A DNA stretch of 64,000 bases from Bacteroidota bacterium (GCA_023460855.1 JAEWOS010000033.1:1-64000); one strand, 5' to 3'. Positions 41,447 through 51,142 are shown, counted from the stretch's first letter. The notes: generated by a model from the sequence alone, not told the origin. Numbers and translations are program-made.

Positions 41447-42535
41447 TTAAAGCAGAATAAAAATTCCTGCGCTGGCAAAATCTCCCTGAAATTTATTGGC
41501 ATGAAGTGAGGTTTCCACACCGATTTGCGGTGTGAAATAATACCTTAGACCAATATTCCAGTAAGTTTTTTGGTTAAACGGACTTTCAAAAAAAACGTAT
41601 CGTCCTGCGCCGGCTCCAACCGCAAAACTGCCGAGTTTCGCTTCAGCACCGATTCTTGCGCCAATTCTCCAGTGTTCATTTGATGCTCCGAGATACCGAA
41701 TCGTGTTCACATATTCATCCGGATCATACAGTTGTGTGAAGTAAACCGCATCTGCTCCGATTTTCAGAGCAAGAATGTTGTTGAGCTGATAACGGTAGCC
41801 GCCATAAAATGCAAAGCGCAGATCATCAGAATTTTTCCGCTGATATTTCCCGCGTTTTCCAATGCCCGCAGAAAATTCAAACCGGTTTTTTTTAAGAATT
41901 TCCGGCTGCTGCGGAATTTTATTCTGTGGAGATAATTCAAACGATCTGGAAATTCCCAGACCTGCACTGAGAATATTCACGCCGGCATTCGGTAACTGAT
42001 AACTTCCGTTTGAAAAATGTACAAACTGACTGTTGATGCTGAATTTCCAGTTTTGATCTATTGCGTATTCTGCCGAAAGTCCTGCCTTAAAAACACCGTT
42101 CAGATGACTGCCGAAAATGTAGGTATGAGGATGCGTAAAAGTGGTTCTGTCCATAAAGGCAAGTCCGATTCCGGGTGTAAATAGCAGTTCAAATTTTTCC
42201 CGTTTCAAAAGCCCGAAATCTATTTCCGCAATCGCTCCGTAACTGTTCCCGTAATGATCATTTCTGCTGATCCCTTCCATATCGGTATAAAACAGCGCAA
42301 TTCCTACGCGCTGCGCATTGAGCGAAGAAATCCATTCAGCATTTTTGGGATCAAGTTGTTTTTTAATATTGATTACAGCCGTTGACGCATTATTACTTGT
42401 AAGTCCGGATGTTCTGCCGGTACTTTTTCCAACCAGATACTGAAAACCGGCGTCGAGTTTTTCACTTTGCTGAGCATCAGCAAAACCGAAAGTCAGTACA
42501 ATAAAAAAAAGTAAAATTATGCTGTAGTTTCCCAA
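41447..42535 (-). CDS. Acyloxyacyl hydrolase-like outer-membrane protein (PagL type)
   Basis: 362 residues with a signal peptide (YSIILLFFIVLTFGFADAQ). The body is a chain of amphipathic beta strands ending in Leu-Leu, as in an outer-membrane barrel. FVHFSNGSYQLPNAGVN at ~172-188 contains the His-x-Ser-Asn motif with PNxGxN, which is the catalytic His/Ser signature of lipid A 3-O-deacylases. It would trim lipid A in the outer membrane. It is larger than classical PagL and appears to have a second barrel-like half. Thirty-six bp separate it from menC upstream. Confidence 0.75.
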   Translation of the reverse strand: MGNYSIILLFFIVLTFGFADAQQSEKLDAGFQYLVGKSTGRTSGLTSNNASTAVINIKKQLDPKNAEWISSLNAQRVGIALFYTDMEGISRNDHYGNSYGAIAEIDFGLLKREKFELLFTPGIGLAFMDRTTFTHPHTYIFGSHLNGVFKAGLSAEYAIDQNWKFSINSQFVHFSNGSYQLPNAGVNILSAGLGISRSFELSPQNKIPQQPEILKKNRFEFSAGIGKRGKYQRKNSDDLRFAFYGGYRYQLNNILALKIGADAVYFTQLYDPDEYVNTIRYLGASNEHWRIGARIGAEAKLGSFAVGAGAGRYVFFESPFNQKTYWNIGLRYYFTPQIGVETSLHANKFQGDFASAGIFILL

Positions 42536-42571
42536 CTGTGAGTTTTTTAATTATGCCGGATTTAGTGATTA

Positions 42572-43579
42572 CTATCCGGTGTAACTTAACTGGTCGCCTT
42601 CCAGTTTCAGAACGCTTTCAAAATTATTGGTAAACAGCGCACCGGTCCCAAGTCCCTGTGGTAAAGGATTATTTTTCGTGAACGTATACTGCGCGATCGC
42701 ATTGAGCCCGATATTGCTTTCCAGTGCTGAGGTAATCCACCATCCGGTTTTCAAATTTTCTGCAATGGCAATCCACTCATCACAACCTGAAAAGCCACCG
42801 GCGAGCGAAGGTTTCAAAATAATATACTGCGGCATTATTTTACGCAGCAGTTCTTCTTTCTCCGTAAATTCAACTATTCCGATCAGTTCTTCATCCAGCG
42901 CAATTGGAGTCGGGGTTTTGAGACAGAGTTCCGCCATATCGTTTGTATTTCCTGCCTTTATCGGCTGTTCAATCGAATGAATCTGCAATTCCGCCAGCTG
43001 CTGCAGTACGGTTTCAGCTTCAGCAGGAGAAAATGCACCGTTCGCATCCACGCGGATTTCCAGAATTTCGGCGGAATATTGTTGCCTTAGTTCCTCAATA
43101 ATTTTTCTTTCCGAATTCCAGTCGACACCGATTTTCAGTTTAATACAGTTGAAGCCGGCAGCGAGTTTTTCCTGAATTTGGGTTCTCATAAAACCGGCAT
43201 CTCCCATCCAGATTAAACCGTTGATTTTTATCGCAGAATTTCCTTCAGTAAACGCTGAGGGAAAGTAAATACTGCTTCCGTGCTTCAGATTCAGCATCGC
43301 CTGCTCATAGCCAATCCAGATGGAAGGGTAGTGCAGCAATTCGTGCTTAATAAATTCTGAATCTAGAGAGATATTTTCACAAAGCCACTGCAGTTTTTCC
43401 TCGTAATTATCAATATCATCAACACTCAATCCCCGAAAAAGAGCACATTCACCAATGCCGGTTTTTTTACCTTCCTTAATTGTCAGTATGAAAGTTTCCT
43501 TGCTATGCAGCACACCGCGTGAAGTTCCGCCGGGTTTTTTAAAAATCAAATCGTGACGTTTGAATGAGGCTGTTTTCAT
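42572..43579 (-). CDS. menC: o-Succinylbenzoate synthase (enolase superfamily)
   Basis: Dehydrates SHCHC to o-succinylbenzoate in menaquinone synthesis. 335 residues from the ATG at 43579 (18 further residues upstream are open but unlikely). The superfamily catalytic residues are visible: the Lys pair in CIKLKIG, metal ligands D in RVDANGAF, E in HSIEQPI and D in ALDEELIG, and the other Lys in ILKPSLAGG. The related dipeptide epimerases share this fold, so the call also rests on the need for menaquinone in this group. No other men genes are in the window. Confidence 0.85.
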   Translation of the reverse strand: MKTASFKRHDLIFKKPGGTSRGVLHSKETFILTIKEGKKTGIGECALFRGLSVDDIDNYEEKLQWLCENISLDSEFIKHELLHYPSIWIGYEQAMLNLKHGSSIYFPSAFTEGNSAIKINGLIWMGDAGFMRTQIQEKLAAGFNCIKLKIGVDWNSERKIIEELRQQYSAEILEIRVDANGAFSPAEAETVLQQLAELQIHSIEQPIKAGNTNDMAELCLKTPTPIALDEELIGIVEFTEKEELLRKIMPQYIILKPSLAGGFSGCDEWIAIAENLKTGWWITSALESNIGLNAIAQYTFTKNNPLPQGLGTGALFTNNFESVLKLEGDQLSYTG

Positions 43580-43653
43580 AAAATAAGTTGGTATTTCCGG
43601 AAAATATAAAGACGCGATTAATCGCGTCTCCATGTCTGCATTTCACAAAAAAA

Positions 43654-44673
43654 TTAATCTTTTACGGCATCCATTCTCATGAATTCCTGTGCTTTTTCCA
43701 CCATTTTCTTGCTGCCGCAGAAAAACGGTACACGCTGATGCAGTTCTGTTGGCTCTATTTCAAGAATTCTGTTAAAACCGTCCGATGCGATTCCACCTGC
43801 CTGTTCTGCAAGAAATCCCATTGGATTACATTCGTAAAGAAGTCTCAGTTTTCCGTGTGGAGCATTTGCGTAGCTCGGATAAATATAAATTCCGCCCTTA
43901 ATCATGTTTCTGTGGAAATCGGAAACGAGTGAACCGATATAACGGGAAGTATAAGGTCTGTCGCCTTCCTGCATCTGGCAGTATTTCAGATAATTTTTAA
44001 CCCCTTGTGGAAATTTGATATAATTTCCTTCGTTAATCGAATAAATTTTTCCGGTTTCAGGAAACTTCATATTCGGATGTGAAAGGTAATAGGTTCCCAG
44101 ACTCGGATCGAGCGTAAAACCGTTCACCCCATTTCCTGTTGTAAACACGATCATGGTGGAAGAACCGTATACTACGTAACCTGCTGCAGCCTGGTTTACT
44201 CCTTTTTGCAGAAAATCCTGCAGCTGCACCGGTGTTCCGGGTTCTGTCACTCTCCTGTAAATCGAAAAGATGGTTCCTACAGAAACATTTACATCGATGT
44301 TTGAAGAACCGTCCAAAGGATCGATCAGTACGACATACTTACTCAAATGTCCGTTTGGTCCGCATTTTATTTCTACGAAATCGTCACTTTCTTCAGAGGC
44401 AATTCCGCAGACTACTTCACGCTGCGAAAGTGCTTCAATAAATATATCATTGGCAAGAACATCGAGTTTTTGCTGGGTTTCCCCCTGAATATTTGTATTT
44501 CCGGATACACCTACAATATCCGCAATTCCGGCCTTGTTCACTTCGCGGTTTACCACTTTTGAAGCAAGTCTGATGGCACTTAGCAATCGGGAAAGTTCAC
44601 CGGTAGAGTACTGGAAGTCGTCCTGCTTGTCGATGATAAATTCGCCGAGCGTCTGTAGAGCGTTTTCTGACAT
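43654..44673 (-). CDS. fbp: Fructose-1,6-bisphosphatase, class I
   Basis: Hydrolyses fructose-1,6-bisphosphate in gluconeogenesis. 339 residues. The class I signature is visible as VVLIDPLDGSSNIDVNVSVGTIF (metal-binding DPLDGSSN), with EESDDFVEIK before it, and RYIGSLVSDFHRNMIKGGIYIYP plus KLRLLYECNPMGFLAEQAGG toward the end. Length and order match the family. It has a possible variant -7 element GAAATTTG just upstream (44694-44701, minus). Confidence 0.96.
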   Translation of the reverse strand: MSENALQTLGEFIIDKQDDFQYSTGELSRLLSAIRLASKVVNREVNKAGIADIVGVSGNTNIQGETQQKLDVLANDIFIEALSQREVVCGIASEESDDFVEIKCGPNGHLSKYVVLIDPLDGSSNIDVNVSVGTIFSIYRRVTEPGTPVQLQDFLQKGVNQAAAGYVVYGSSTMIVFTTGNGVNGFTLDPSLGTYYLSHPNMKFPETGKIYSINEGNYIKFPQGVKNYLKYCQMQEGDRPYTSRYIGSLVSDFHRNMIKGGIYIYPSYANAPHGKLRLLYECNPMGFLAEQAGGIASDGFNRILEIEPTELHQRVPFFCGSKKMVEKAQEFMRMDAVKD

Positions 44674-44924
44674 ATATAATAATTAAGATTACAAATTTCG
44701 GAAAAATAATCGTACTACAATACCACCGGATTAAGGAATAGAACAAAGCTGCAGGAAATCATAGTGAAATGCAGAAAGACCGGATGTTACAGTTACGCAG
44801 CAGCGCGTGACAGGCACACGAAACCCGTTTTTTTTATTCAGAGTAAAATATTACTTTTGAAAAATTTATTAATTTAAACGGTGTTTAATTATTGGGATTA
44901 AAATGCTGAAAGACAGAATTTTAG

Positions 44925-46163
44925 ATGAAGGTTTTTAAATTTGGCGGCGCATCGGTGAAGGATGCAGAAGGTGTAAAAAATGTTGCTGCTGTGCTCGAAA
45001 GTCAGGGTTTCAACAACTGCCTGCTCGTTGTTTCAGCGATGGGAAAAACCACCAATGCACTGGAAAAAATTGTGGATCTGTATTTTTCCAAACAACCGAC
45101 ATCAGAAGCTATCGCTGAAATTAAAGATATTCATATGAAAATAAACAGCGAACTTTTTGCAGAAAGTCATCCTGTTTTTGCTGATACTGAATTAGTTTTT
45201 GCTGATTTAGAATCATTCCTTAGAAGAAATAAATCCCCGAATTACGATTTTGTGTACGACCAGGTCGTTAGCTGTGGCGAAATGATTTCCTCGAAAATCC
45301 TGAGTGCATTTCTTTCAGACCGCGGATTTACAAATCAGTGGCTCGATTCCCGCGATTATATTAAAACGGATGACCGTTACCGCGAAGGCACGGTAAACTG
45401 GAATAAAACTGAAGAGTACATCAGCAATCTTTCAAAAAATATTTCTTACGTTACGCAGGGATTTATCGGTTCCGACGACCATAATTTTACCACAACACTG
45501 GGAAGGGAAGGTTCCGATTATTCGGCTGCGATTTTCGCTTATTGCCTGAATGCGGAAGCCATGACGATCTGGAAAGATGTTCCGGGAGTGATGACCGGCG
45601 ATCCGCGAAAATTCCAAAATGTATCACTGCTTTCCAATATTTCGTATGAAGAAGCGATCGAAATGGCGTATTACGGCGCTTCTGTTATTCACCCGAAAAC
45701 ACTGCAGCCGTTAAAGCAGAAAAATATTCCGTTTTACGTAAAGTCTTTCCTGGAGCCGGAGAAGGCCGGAACAAAAGTGAGCGTGGATTCTCTTAATCAG
45801 CATGAAGAAAGTTTTATTCTGAAGGAAAACCAGATTCTGATGCGCATCGCGACGCGCGATTTTTCATTTATCGCAGAAAACCACATCAGCCATATTTTCG
45901 ATGCTTTGGACCGTTTCAAAATTCGGGTTTCGTTAATGCAGAATTCAGCAATTTCTCTCGCGCTTTGCGTAGAGGATAAATACGGAAATATCGAACAGGT
46001 TAAGGAACATCTGGAAAAAAATTTTAACGTAGATTTGAAAAAAGGACTGGCCCTGTTCACCGTTCGAAATGCCGATATGAAAGATTTTTCAAAATTTTTC
46101 GAGAACAGAAAAATCCTTCTGGAACAGGTCTCCAAAAATGCCATTCAAATGGTAACGCAATAA
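44925..46163 (+). CDS. lysC: Aspartate kinase, monofunctional
   Basis: Phosphorylates aspartate, the first step to lysine, threonine and methionine. 412 residues: the N-terminal Lys site KVFKFGGASVKDAEGV, the ATP/Asp-binding LGREGSDYSAAIFAYCL, and WKDVPGVMTGDPRKFQ; the last ~110 residues form the ACT-type regulatory region with feedback potential. There is no fused homoserine dehydrogenase. No lysine riboswitch-like leader was seen in the 251-bp gap upstream. Confidence 0.95.
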   Translation: MKVFKFGGASVKDAEGVKNVAAVLESQGFNNCLLVVSAMGKTTNALEKIVDLYFSKQPTSEAIAEIKDIHMKINSELFAESHPVFADTELVFADLESFLRRNKSPNYDFVYDQVVSCGEMISSKILSAFLSDRGFTNQWLDSRDYIKTDDRYREGTVNWNKTEEYISNLSKNISYVTQGFIGSDDHNFTTTLGREGSDYSAAIFAYCLNAEAMTIWKDVPGVMTGDPRKFQNVSLLSNISYEEAIEMAYYGASVIHPKTLQPLKQKNIPFYVKSFLEPEKAGTKVSVDSLNQHEESFILKENQILMRIATRDFSFIAENHISHIFDALDRFKIRVSLMQNSAISLALCVEDKYGNIEQVKEHLEKNFNVDLKKGLALFTVRNADMKDFSKFFENRKILLEQVSKNAIQMVTQ

Positions 46164-46211
46164 CCTTCGGAACGAAATTCCGGCAAAAAAACTATAGAAC
46201 CAGACAACTGC

Positions 46212-48047
46212 ATGAGCTTAATCACAAAACAGGACCTGATAAATGTCTCCGGACTTGGCAAAATCGGATTTTTAAGTAATCCGGTTGCTGCAGCTGTCAT
46301 GAAGCTTACCAAAATTGATGAGGTAAATAAATTGTACGATAAGCTGAAGGATAAAAGCGGCAAAGATTTTTTCGACAGTTTTGTGCGCGAAAGGAATCTG
46401 AAATACATAATCTTCGAAGAAGATCTCGCAAAAATACCGAAGACAGGACCTTTTGTACTGGTAGCAAATCATCCGTTAGGCGCAATTGACGGAATTCTGA
46501 TGACGAAAGTGCTGTCGGAAATCCGCCCGGATTTCAAAATAATGGGCAATTTTCTGCTTTCGAGAATCAAGCCGATGGAATCATTTGTAATTCCGGTAAA
46601 TCCGTTTGAAAACCGCAGGGAACTGCACAGTTCAGGCGGCGGAATGCGCGAAACGCTGCGTCATCTTCAAAGCGGAGGATGTGTCGGCATTTTTCCGGCC
46701 GGTGAAGTTTCAAACAAGAACAATGAGTTCAGCGAAATCCTCGACAAAGAATGGGAAAAACCTGCCCTGAAACTAATTAAAATGGCCAAAGTTCCGGTGT
46801 TGCCGATGTACTTTCACGCGAAAAATTCCACGCTTTTTTATCAGTTTTCCAAGATGCATCCGAATCTGCAGACCATGATGCTGCCGTCTGAAATGATGAA
46901 CGACCGTGACAAACCGATCAGAATGCGGATTGGAAGGACTATCTCTGTGAAAACCATCGATGAACAGGAATCGGTGGAAGAACTCGGCGAATTTCTGCGA
47001 CGTAAGGTTTACATGATGAAAGCGTATTATGAACGAAGGAAAAGACTGCCCGAAATTCTGAAACTGCCGAATCTGAACATTAAGTTCCCCTTGCTTCTAA
47101 AAGATGAGAATATCATCCGCAACATCATTCAGGAAACGCCGAAAGAAGATATCATTAAGGAGATTGAAAAACTGCGCTGTAAGGACAAACATTTCTTTCG
47201 GAACGGAAATTATGAGGTGTTCTTCGCAGAATATCACGAAATTCCTTCAATCATGCGGGAAATTGGCAGGCAGCGCGAACTTACTTTTAGAGCAGTTGGT
47301 GAAGGAAGTAATCTGCCGTACGATCTAGACGAATTTGACCAGCATTATCATCATATGTTTCTTTGGGACGATGATGCTAAGAAAATTGCCGGAGCGTACA
47401 GAATGGGCCTTGGAAAAGAAATTTTCAGAAAGTTCGGCATCAGCGGTTTTTATACCAATTCGCTTTTTGAGTTCGATCAGGAACTGCATCCGTTTTTCAA
47501 GAAAGTCATCGAAATGGGCCGTGCCTACATTCTTCCTGAATATCAGTTGAAACCGCTGCCGCTGTTTCTGTTGTGGCGCGGAATTGTGCATGTGTGTCTG
47601 CGAAATCCGGATCATAAATTTCTGATGGGCGGCGTGAGTATTTCGAATAAATTTTCCGATTTCTCCAAGTCGCTGATCATCGAATTCATGCGTTCGCATT
47701 ATTATGATTCTGCTGTTGCACAGTATATTCATCCCAAGAATGAGTTCCGTGTAAAACTCCGCGACCGCGATAAAGCTATTTTGCTAGAGGATCTTGAGGC
47801 AGACCTGAACAAACTGGACAAAGTAATAGACGATCTCGAACCAGAATTACGACTTCCGGTGCTCATTAAGAAATACATCAAGCAGAACGCTAAGGTAATT
47901 TCTTTCAACGTGGATCCGAATTTCAACGATGCGATTGACGGGCTCATGTATATCCGGATCAGCGATCTTCCCGAGAGCACGATCAAGCCGGTTCTTGAAG
48001 AGATGAGTGATCAGATTCGCCGTGAGCAGGAAGGTAATGGAAAATAA
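46212..48047 (+). CDS. Fused acyltransferase (PlsC-like) and GNAT domain, aminolipid synthase candidate
   Basis: 611 residues. N-terminal ~290: PlsC/LPLAT domain with the NHxxxxD motif LVANHPLGAIDG and the second block VGIFPAGEVSN. C-terminal ~320: GNAT-like hemolysin/OlsB region (AGAYRMGLGKEIF, LFEFDQELHPFFKKVIEMGRAYI, LLWRGI). This architecture is that of bifunctional ornithine/glycine lipid synthases (OlsF, and the GlsB-GlsA pair). It would make an N-acyl amino acid and then O-acylate it in the inner membrane. The amino acid is not predictable. It lies 48 bp after lysC. Confidence 0.85.
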   Translation: MSLITKQDLINVSGLGKIGFLSNPVAAAVMKLTKIDEVNKLYDKLKDKSGKDFFDSFVRERNLKYIIFEEDLAKIPKTGPFVLVANHPLGAIDGILMTKVLSEIRPDFKIMGNFLLSRIKPMESFVIPVNPFENRRELHSSGGGMRETLRHLQSGGCVGIFPAGEVSNKNNEFSEILDKEWEKPALKLIKMAKVPVLPMYFHAKNSTLFYQFSKMHPNLQTMMLPSEMMNDRDKPIRMRIGRTISVKTIDEQESVEELGEFLRRKVYMMKAYYERRKRLPEILKLPNLNIKFPLLLKDENIIRNIIQETPKEDIIKEIEKLRCKDKHFFRNGNYEVFFAEYHEIPSIMREIGRQRELTFRAVGEGSNLPYDLDEFDQHYHHMFLWDDDAKKIAGAYRMGLGKEIFRKFGISGFYTNSLFEFDQELHPFFKKVIEMGRAYILPEYQLKPLPLFLLWRGIVHVCLRNPDHKFLMGGVSISNKFSDFSKSLIIEFMRSHYYDSAVAQYIHPKNEFRVKLRDRDKAILLEDLEADLNKLDKVIDDLEPELRLPVLIKKYIKQNAKVISFNVDPNFNDAIDGLMYIRISDLPESTIKPVLEEMSDQIRREQEGNGK

Positions 48048-48101
48048 TTTGCTTGAAAATCAAACGCTTCGGGCTGTAGATCGCATTTTTCGGCAAAATA
48101 A

Positions 48102-48133
48102 TTTGTGAGATATGCTGAATAGTGCTATTTTTG
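48102..48133 (+). promoter_or_regulatory. Promoter of tRNA-Phe with -33 TTTG and -7 TATTTTTG
   Basis: TTTG at 48102-48105, then 20 nt, then TATTTTTG at 48126-48133, the Bacteroidota -33/-7 arrangement. Transcription would start near 48138, about 17 nt before the mature tRNA. Confidence 0.7.
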
Positions 48134-48154
48134 CCCCACTCAATTGAGGAAAAT

Positions 48155-48227
<73 letters not shown>

Positions 48228-48252
48228 CAGAAACAACAGCAATTTGCTACAA

Positions 48253-48286
48253 AAGCCCTTAAATCTTACGATTTAGGGGCTTTTTC
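48253..48286 (+). terminator. Terminator downstream of tRNA-Phe
   Basis: Stem AAGCCCTTAAATC / GATTTAGGGGCTT with loop TTAC and a T-run. Confidence 0.85.
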
Positions 48287-48476
48287 TTTTTAAAACTGTG
48301 TTAAAACAGTTAAAAGTAACTCAAATTTTAGGTGACCTTTCTGGTGACCTGGTACTTTTCAGATTTTAGAGGTAACCGAATTCTCTGCCAACAGCCTGTT
48401 CATAAGCATCTTCATTAATTGAACATCTTGTGAATAAGGGCACCGAAGAATAATTTTAAACCGTAAAGTCGATTTT

Positions 48477-49349
48477 ATGAAAGCCAAAGTTTCAGTTTTG
48501 TTCTACACAAAAAAGTCAAAAGCAAAAGTCAGTTCCAAAATTCCAGTTTATATGAGAATTACCGTTAATGGGCATCGAGCTGAGCTGTCTACCGGGAAAA
48601 CCGTGGAACTTAGCAGATGGAATGCAGCTCAGAGCCGCGTGAAAGGAAATTCTGACGAAGCTCGAGCGGTGAACAGGCATTTTGATGTATTGCTGTCCAA
48701 AGTGCTGGAAATAGAAAACAAACTGGTTTTCTCAGGCGAAGCTTTTGATGCTGCCGACATCAAAAACCTATTGACCGGAGCTAAGGTCACGGAAAGATAT
48801 CTGGTGCCGGTTTTTGAAGAGCATAACTCCCGCATGGAGCAACTGGTGGGAAAAGAATATGCATTAGCAACCCTCAAAAATTTCAAAACCTGCCTTGCGC
48901 ATCTGAAATCTTTCCTCTGGAAATTTCACAAAAAATCCGACATCAATCTGGTAAAAATCGAACAGTCTTTTCTCAATGATTTCGATTTTTATCTGAGATC
49001 GCAGCCCAACATTGGCAATAACGCAACAGTGAAACACACTAAAAACTTAAGCAAAATTCTAAAGCTATGCTATCGTAATAACTGGATTGAAAAAGATCTT
49101 GCACAGTTTTACAGTGGAAAATTCACGGAAGTAAGTGTTAATTTTCTGACTGAGGAAGAATTACAGATTATTCAAAACAAGGAATTCATCGAGGCCGGTA
49201 AGAAGCGTCTTTCCGGGGACACTGCTCGAGAAGCAACCTCCGATGAAGTAGCGCAACTCCGGGAAGAGAATCGCAAGCTCAAGGAAACCGTTGCCGACCT
49301 TGTCATCCGCTACGACATCATAAAAAAAAGTTTGGAAATTCTGGAATAA
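48477..49349 (+). pseudogene. Truncated tyrosine recombinase fused in frame to a transposase OrfA remnant
   Basis: Residues 1 to ~236 are the N-terminal arm and SAM-like core-binding domains of a Bacteroidota tyrosine integrase (KAKVSVLFYTKKSKAKVSSKI..., KNLSKILKLCYRNNWIEKDLAQFY, FLTEEELQIIQNK). The catalytic domain with the R-H-R-Y residues should follow but is missing. At about 49185-49190 the sequence changes to EAGKKRLSGDTAREAT followed by a coiled VAQLREENRKLKETVADLVI segment, the C-terminal end of IS3-family OrfA. So an insertion followed by deletion joined the two in one 290-residue frame. Integration activity is lost. Confidence 0.85.
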
Positions 49350-49369
49350 CCGAAAAATACAGGAAATAT

Positions 49370-50374
49370 ATGAGGTTGTTACCCGAAGAAAAACTGGAAA
49401 TCATCAAAATGGTGACCCGCAGTGAGATTGGTGTTAACAGGACACTTAGGGAGCTGGGCATACATAAGAGCACCTTCTACAAGTGGTATAATCTATATCT
49501 GGAAGTGGGAGAAGCTGGATTTTACTCTTCCCCTTCTTCTACCAGAAGACAGTGGAACAGCATTCCGGAGCATGAGAAATACCTGATTGTGGAAATAGCA
49601 CTGGAACATCCCGAACTTTCCAGCCGCGAACTGGCCCACAGGATGATCGACGAGAAGGGCATCTTCATCTCAGAGTCCAGTGTCTACCGTATTCTAAAGA
49701 GAAGAGGTCTGATAACGGCGCCGTCACATATCTTAATCTCAGCATCCAGCGAGTTTAAAGACAAAACCAACTTTGTGCACGAGATGTGGCAGACAGATTT
49801 TACCTACTTCAAGATTCTCGGCTGGGGCTGGTATTATCTGAGCACAGTGATAGACGACTACAGCCGCTACATCGTCCATTGGGAACTATGCAGAAACATG
49901 AAGGTGAACGATGTACGGAGAACTGTTGATGCGGCCGTTAAAAAGGCAGGACTGAAAAAAGGACAAGCTCCGAAGTTGCTTTCTGACAATGGCTCCTGCT
50001 ATGTTGCGGAGGAACTCAAAGTGTACCTGCGGAACAACCACGGTATGAGGCAGGTCCATGGAAAACCAGCACATCCGCAGACACAGGGAAAGATTGAGCG
50101 CTACCACAGGACGATGAAGAATGTAGTGAAGCTCCACCATTACTACAGTCCCGAAGAACTGCAGGCTGCACTGGAGGAATTTGTGAACCGCTATAACAAC
50201 GAACGCTACCATGAATCTCTGAAAAACCTGACTCCCGCAGACGTCTATTACGGAAGAACAGACGAAATACTGAAAACCAGACAGTTGATAAAAAGTGAAA
50301 CTTTAAAAAACAGAAAAAAACTTTATTATGAAAATAAAACCAAAAAAAGAATCGAAAACAAAAATCTTTGTTGA
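49370..50374 (+). CDS. IS3-family transposase OrfB (DDE)
   Basis: 334 residues. The N-terminus is an HTH region (LRELGIHKSTFYKWYNLYLEVGEAGF), followed by the rve integrase core with the catalytic D-D-E: D in WQTDFTYFKI, D in LLSDNGSCYVA and E in GKIERYHRTMKN. The start follows the OrfA remnant after 20 bp. Since OrfA is truncated at its 5' side and no left inverted repeat was found, the element is probably immobile, although OrfB itself looks intact. Confidence 0.9.
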   Translation: MRLLPEEKLEIIKMVTRSEIGVNRTLRELGIHKSTFYKWYNLYLEVGEAGFYSSPSSTRRQWNSIPEHEKYLIVEIALEHPELSSRELAHRMIDEKGIFISESSVYRILKRRGLITAPSHILISASSEFKDKTNFVHEMWQTDFTYFKILGWGWYYLSTVIDDYSRYIVHWELCRNMKVNDVRRTVDAAVKKAGLKKGQAPKLLSDNGSCYVAEELKVYLRNNHGMRQVHGKPAHPQTQGKIERYHRTMKNVVKLHHYYSPEELQAALEEFVNRYNNERYHESLKNLTPADVYYGRTDEILKTRQLIKSETLKNRKKLYYENKTKKRIENKNLC

Positions 50375-50433
50375 AATCTTAAACAAACAAATGTTTTTTC
50401 CGACTATATTTGAAAACGAAAACACTCTCTAAG

Positions 50434-50491
50434 AAAAAGTACACTTTCTTTTGAAGACGTACAAAAAGTACACTTTCTTTTGAAGACGTAC
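50434..50491 (+). repeat. Two adjacent copies of a 29-bp repeat near the IS right end
   Basis: AAAAAGTACACTTTC followed by TTTTGAAGACGTAC occurs twice head to tail, 50434-50462 and 50463-50491, without mismatch. Position (60 bp after the transposase stop) suggests it marks the IS end or a duplicated terminal repeat. Confidence 0.85.
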
Positions 50492-50539
50492 AGTAATATA
50501 AAAAGGTAATATTTAATTTTCATTGAAGTGGTTTTTCAA

Positions 50540-51064
50540 TTATAAAAATTTCTTGTCAAATCGGCCTTCTTTTATAGTAACTACTTGTCCTGCGGAATTT
50601 ACAGCTGTAAAACTGAATGTTCCAGAAACAATTTTATTGATTTTATCAAATCTGGTAATATTTACAACGCCTGTATTTGAGGCGCTAGTATAATAAGTTG
50701 AAAAAGAAATTACTGAATACATCCCTCTATTTGAATAATTATTATTCAGCTGATATGTTCCTTGATTTAGCTCTACTGGAGAAGTAACATTTATCTCAAT
50801 ATTATTTCCATCGGGATTTTTTAAGTTATTTAGCTTAATTGAAAGCCTATATTCATTATTTGCATAATCATACATCGTATTATTCCCTCCCGGATTAGAA
50901 TCAGGAGCTTCTATTTTTGCTACCCAGACTTTGCCATCTACCAGTGCGCCGCCCGTATTCTTACCTTCCTGCGTTGCTGGTGGGAGTGTGTCCTCGTCCT
51001 GGTGCCGGTCTCTGCAACTGCCTAATAATAGAACAGCTATTAATAAAAGAAGTAATTTTTTCAT
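50540..51064 (-). CDS. Lipoprotein, paralogue A (DUF6252-like)
   Basis: 174 residues with lipobox VLLLGSC. The first ~55 mature residues (RDRHQDEDTLPPATQEGKN and on) are almost identical to the neighbour at 51383, while the middle (~60-130) is different and the end (NKIVSGTFSFTAVNS...GRFDKKF) is similar again. The N-terminal part DGKVWVAKIEAPDSNPGGNNT matches beta-sandwich lipoproteins found in tandem in Bacteroidota. Probably on the outer membrane; function unknown. Confidence 0.75.
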   Translation of the reverse strand: MKKLLLLLIAVLLLGSCRDRHQDEDTLPPATQEGKNTGGALVDGKVWVAKIEAPDSNPGGNNTMYDYANNEYRLSIKLNNLKNPDGNNIEINVTSPVELNQGTYQLNNNYSNRGMYSVISFSTYYTSASNTGVVNITRFDKINKIVSGTFSFTAVNSAGQVVTIKEGRFDKKFL

Positions 51065-51142
51065 TATAAATATGTTATAAGTTTAGAGGGTCAAAGTTAG
51101 GTTCTTAATGAGATAGTGAGATTAATTTTAATTGCCCATCAA

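Noticed and set aside
44674..44924. Lysine riboswitch ahead of lysC
   Set aside because: The 251-bp gap shows no L-box-like conserved core or terminator/antiterminator arrangement that I could find.
50434..50491. CRISPR-like array
   Set aside because: The two 29-bp copies are directly adjacent without spacers, and no cas gene is present in the window.
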